Shown piece after piece: positions 42,264 to 42,896 of a stretch of DNA of 42,896 nucleotides. Position 1 is the first letter of the stretch. Each line of letters opens with the position of its first letter. Below the pieces are notes generated by a model that saw only the letters and a list, made by a program, of their open reading frames with translations, had not been told where the DNA came from and searched no databases. Both the position numbers and the translations under genes were made by a program. Source of the DNA: Candidatus Rokuibacteriota bacterium (GTDB taxonomy: Bacteria > Methylomirabilota > Methylomirabilia > Rokubacteriales > CSP1-6); contig QHSL01000093.1 of assembly GCA_003220435.1 (NCBI GenBank), forward strand, positions 1 to 42,896, in the 5' to 3' direction.

Positions 42264-42896
42264 TCACGCCTCGGCGGTCGCCCGGGCCAGATCGAGCGCC
42301 ACCATCGCCATCAGCTCCTCGTTGCTCATCTCCGTCAGCAGCGCCTCGCCGCCGCCCTCGAGCAGGCCGCGCGCCAGCGACTGCTTGCCTTCGATGAGGC
42401 GATCGATCCGCTCTTCGACCGTGCCGCGGCACACCAGCTTGTGAACGAGCACGTTCCGGTGTTGTCCGATGCGATAGGCGCGATCGGTTGCCTGGTTTTC
42501 GACGGCGGGATTCCACCAGCGGTCGAAGTGCACGACGTGAGCGGCGGCAGTCAGGTTGAGCCCGAAGCCACCCGCCTTCACGGACAGCACGAAGAATCCC
42601 ACCGCCGGGTCCTCCTGAAAGCGCCGCACGAGCCCGCCGCGATCCTTGACGGGTGTCTGGCCGTGAAGGATGAGCCCCGGCCGCCCGAACACGCTCGCCA
42701 GGAACGCCGCCAGTGGCTCGGTGGCCTCGCGGAACTGGGTGAATACCAGCGCCTTCTCCTGCTTGGCGGCGATTGCCTCGGCGATCTCGCGCAACCGGGC
42801 CAGCTTGCCGCTTCCCGGCTCGTCCCACGCGCCGTCGCCGAGCCACTGCGACGGGTGATTGCAGATTTGCTTGAAGCGCATGAGGTAGGCCAAGAC
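42264..42896 (-). CDS. SNF2-family DNA helicase/ATPase, C-terminal part only
   Basis: 211 codons seen; the gene continues beyond the window. It covers the second RecA-like lobe: LRFKQICNHPSQW-type start (here LMRFKQICNHPSQW), KALVFTQFREATEPL (motif IV), FVLSVKAGGFGLNLTAAAHVVHFDRWWNPAVENQATDRAYRIGQ (motifs V and VI), and a C-terminal VEERIDRLIEGKQSLARGLL brace. SNF2 proteins move along double-stranded DNA to remodel protein-DNA complexes; the bacterial version is regularly paired with a SWIM protein, as here. Confidence 0.95.
   Translation of the reverse strand, partial: VLAYLMRFKQICNHPSQWLGDGAWDEPGSGKLARLREIAEAIAAKQEKALVFTQFREATEPLAAFLASVFGRPGLILHGQTPVKDRGGLVRRFQEDPAVGFFVLSVKAGGFGLNLTAAAHVVHFDRWWNPAVENQATDRAYRIGQHRNVLVHKLVCRGTVEERIDRLIEGKQSLARGLLEGGGEALLTEMSNEELMAMVALDLARATAEA

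Overview
This is a 42.9 kb stretch of high-GC bacterial chromosome, probably from an uncultured soil or sediment lineage. The gene set fits a diderm: a full rod-shape cluster (mreBCD-mrdA-rodA), a lipoprotein signal, GlgE with two GH57 enzymes, and a SWIM/SNF2 pair. Codon use and gene families recall Candidatus Rokubacteria/Methylomirabilota. That placement is inference from memory, not a search.

Layout. 1-1360: start of an assimilatory ferredoxin-nitrite reductase (minus strand) behind a leader with two tandem hairpins, an overlapping terminator and a sigma54-like promoter. 1740-4915: mobile-element debris, comprising an integrase remnant and a substrate-binding protein gene cut by an IS256-family element whose transposase start lies beside a strong hairpin. 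5095-7851: small unknown genes on the minus strand, in a three-gene unit and a two-gene unit. 8253-9004: a ComEA-like protein, then a 13-codon reading frame with a 16-nt Shine-Dalgarno match and a multi-hairpin RNA ending in a T-rich tract; this is the most unusual locus here. 9035-10844: a DEAD-box helicase between two near-identical cold-shock genes. 10914-12005: a conserved unknown protein.

12324-20558 is a tight plus-strand operon for rod-shape peptidoglycan synthesis (MreB, MreC, MreD, PBP2, RodA), followed by RNase G, a small basic protein and a lipid-kinase-like protein. A 125-nt imperfect palindrome separates it from a copper operon (csoR, copA, YHS protein) with a palindromic CsoR-type operator across its core promoter. 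Then come a DUF2889 protein, a Pcm-like methyltransferase, an AIR-synthase-like protein, a gamma-glutamyltransferase and a small exported protein.

28972-38070 is an alpha-glucan/trehalose cluster. glgE, a GH57/DUF3536 protein, glgC and a GH57 branching enzyme are on the minus strand, and treZ diverges from them across only 22 bp. Together they suggest ADP-glucose supply, maltosyl transfer, branching and trehalose release, although GlgM/GlgA, TreS and TreY are not in the window.

38073-40854: a D-glutamate-cyclase-like gene carrying an in-frame 4 x 15-nt repeat, a class III aminotransferase and a PCuAC-like lipoprotein, with overlapping or near-overlapping ends. A tRNA-Phe at 40926 is followed by a 19-bp copy of its own interior, resembling an old integration scar. 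A SWIM-domain protein and a SNF2-type helicase (cut by the window end) close the region on the minus strand.
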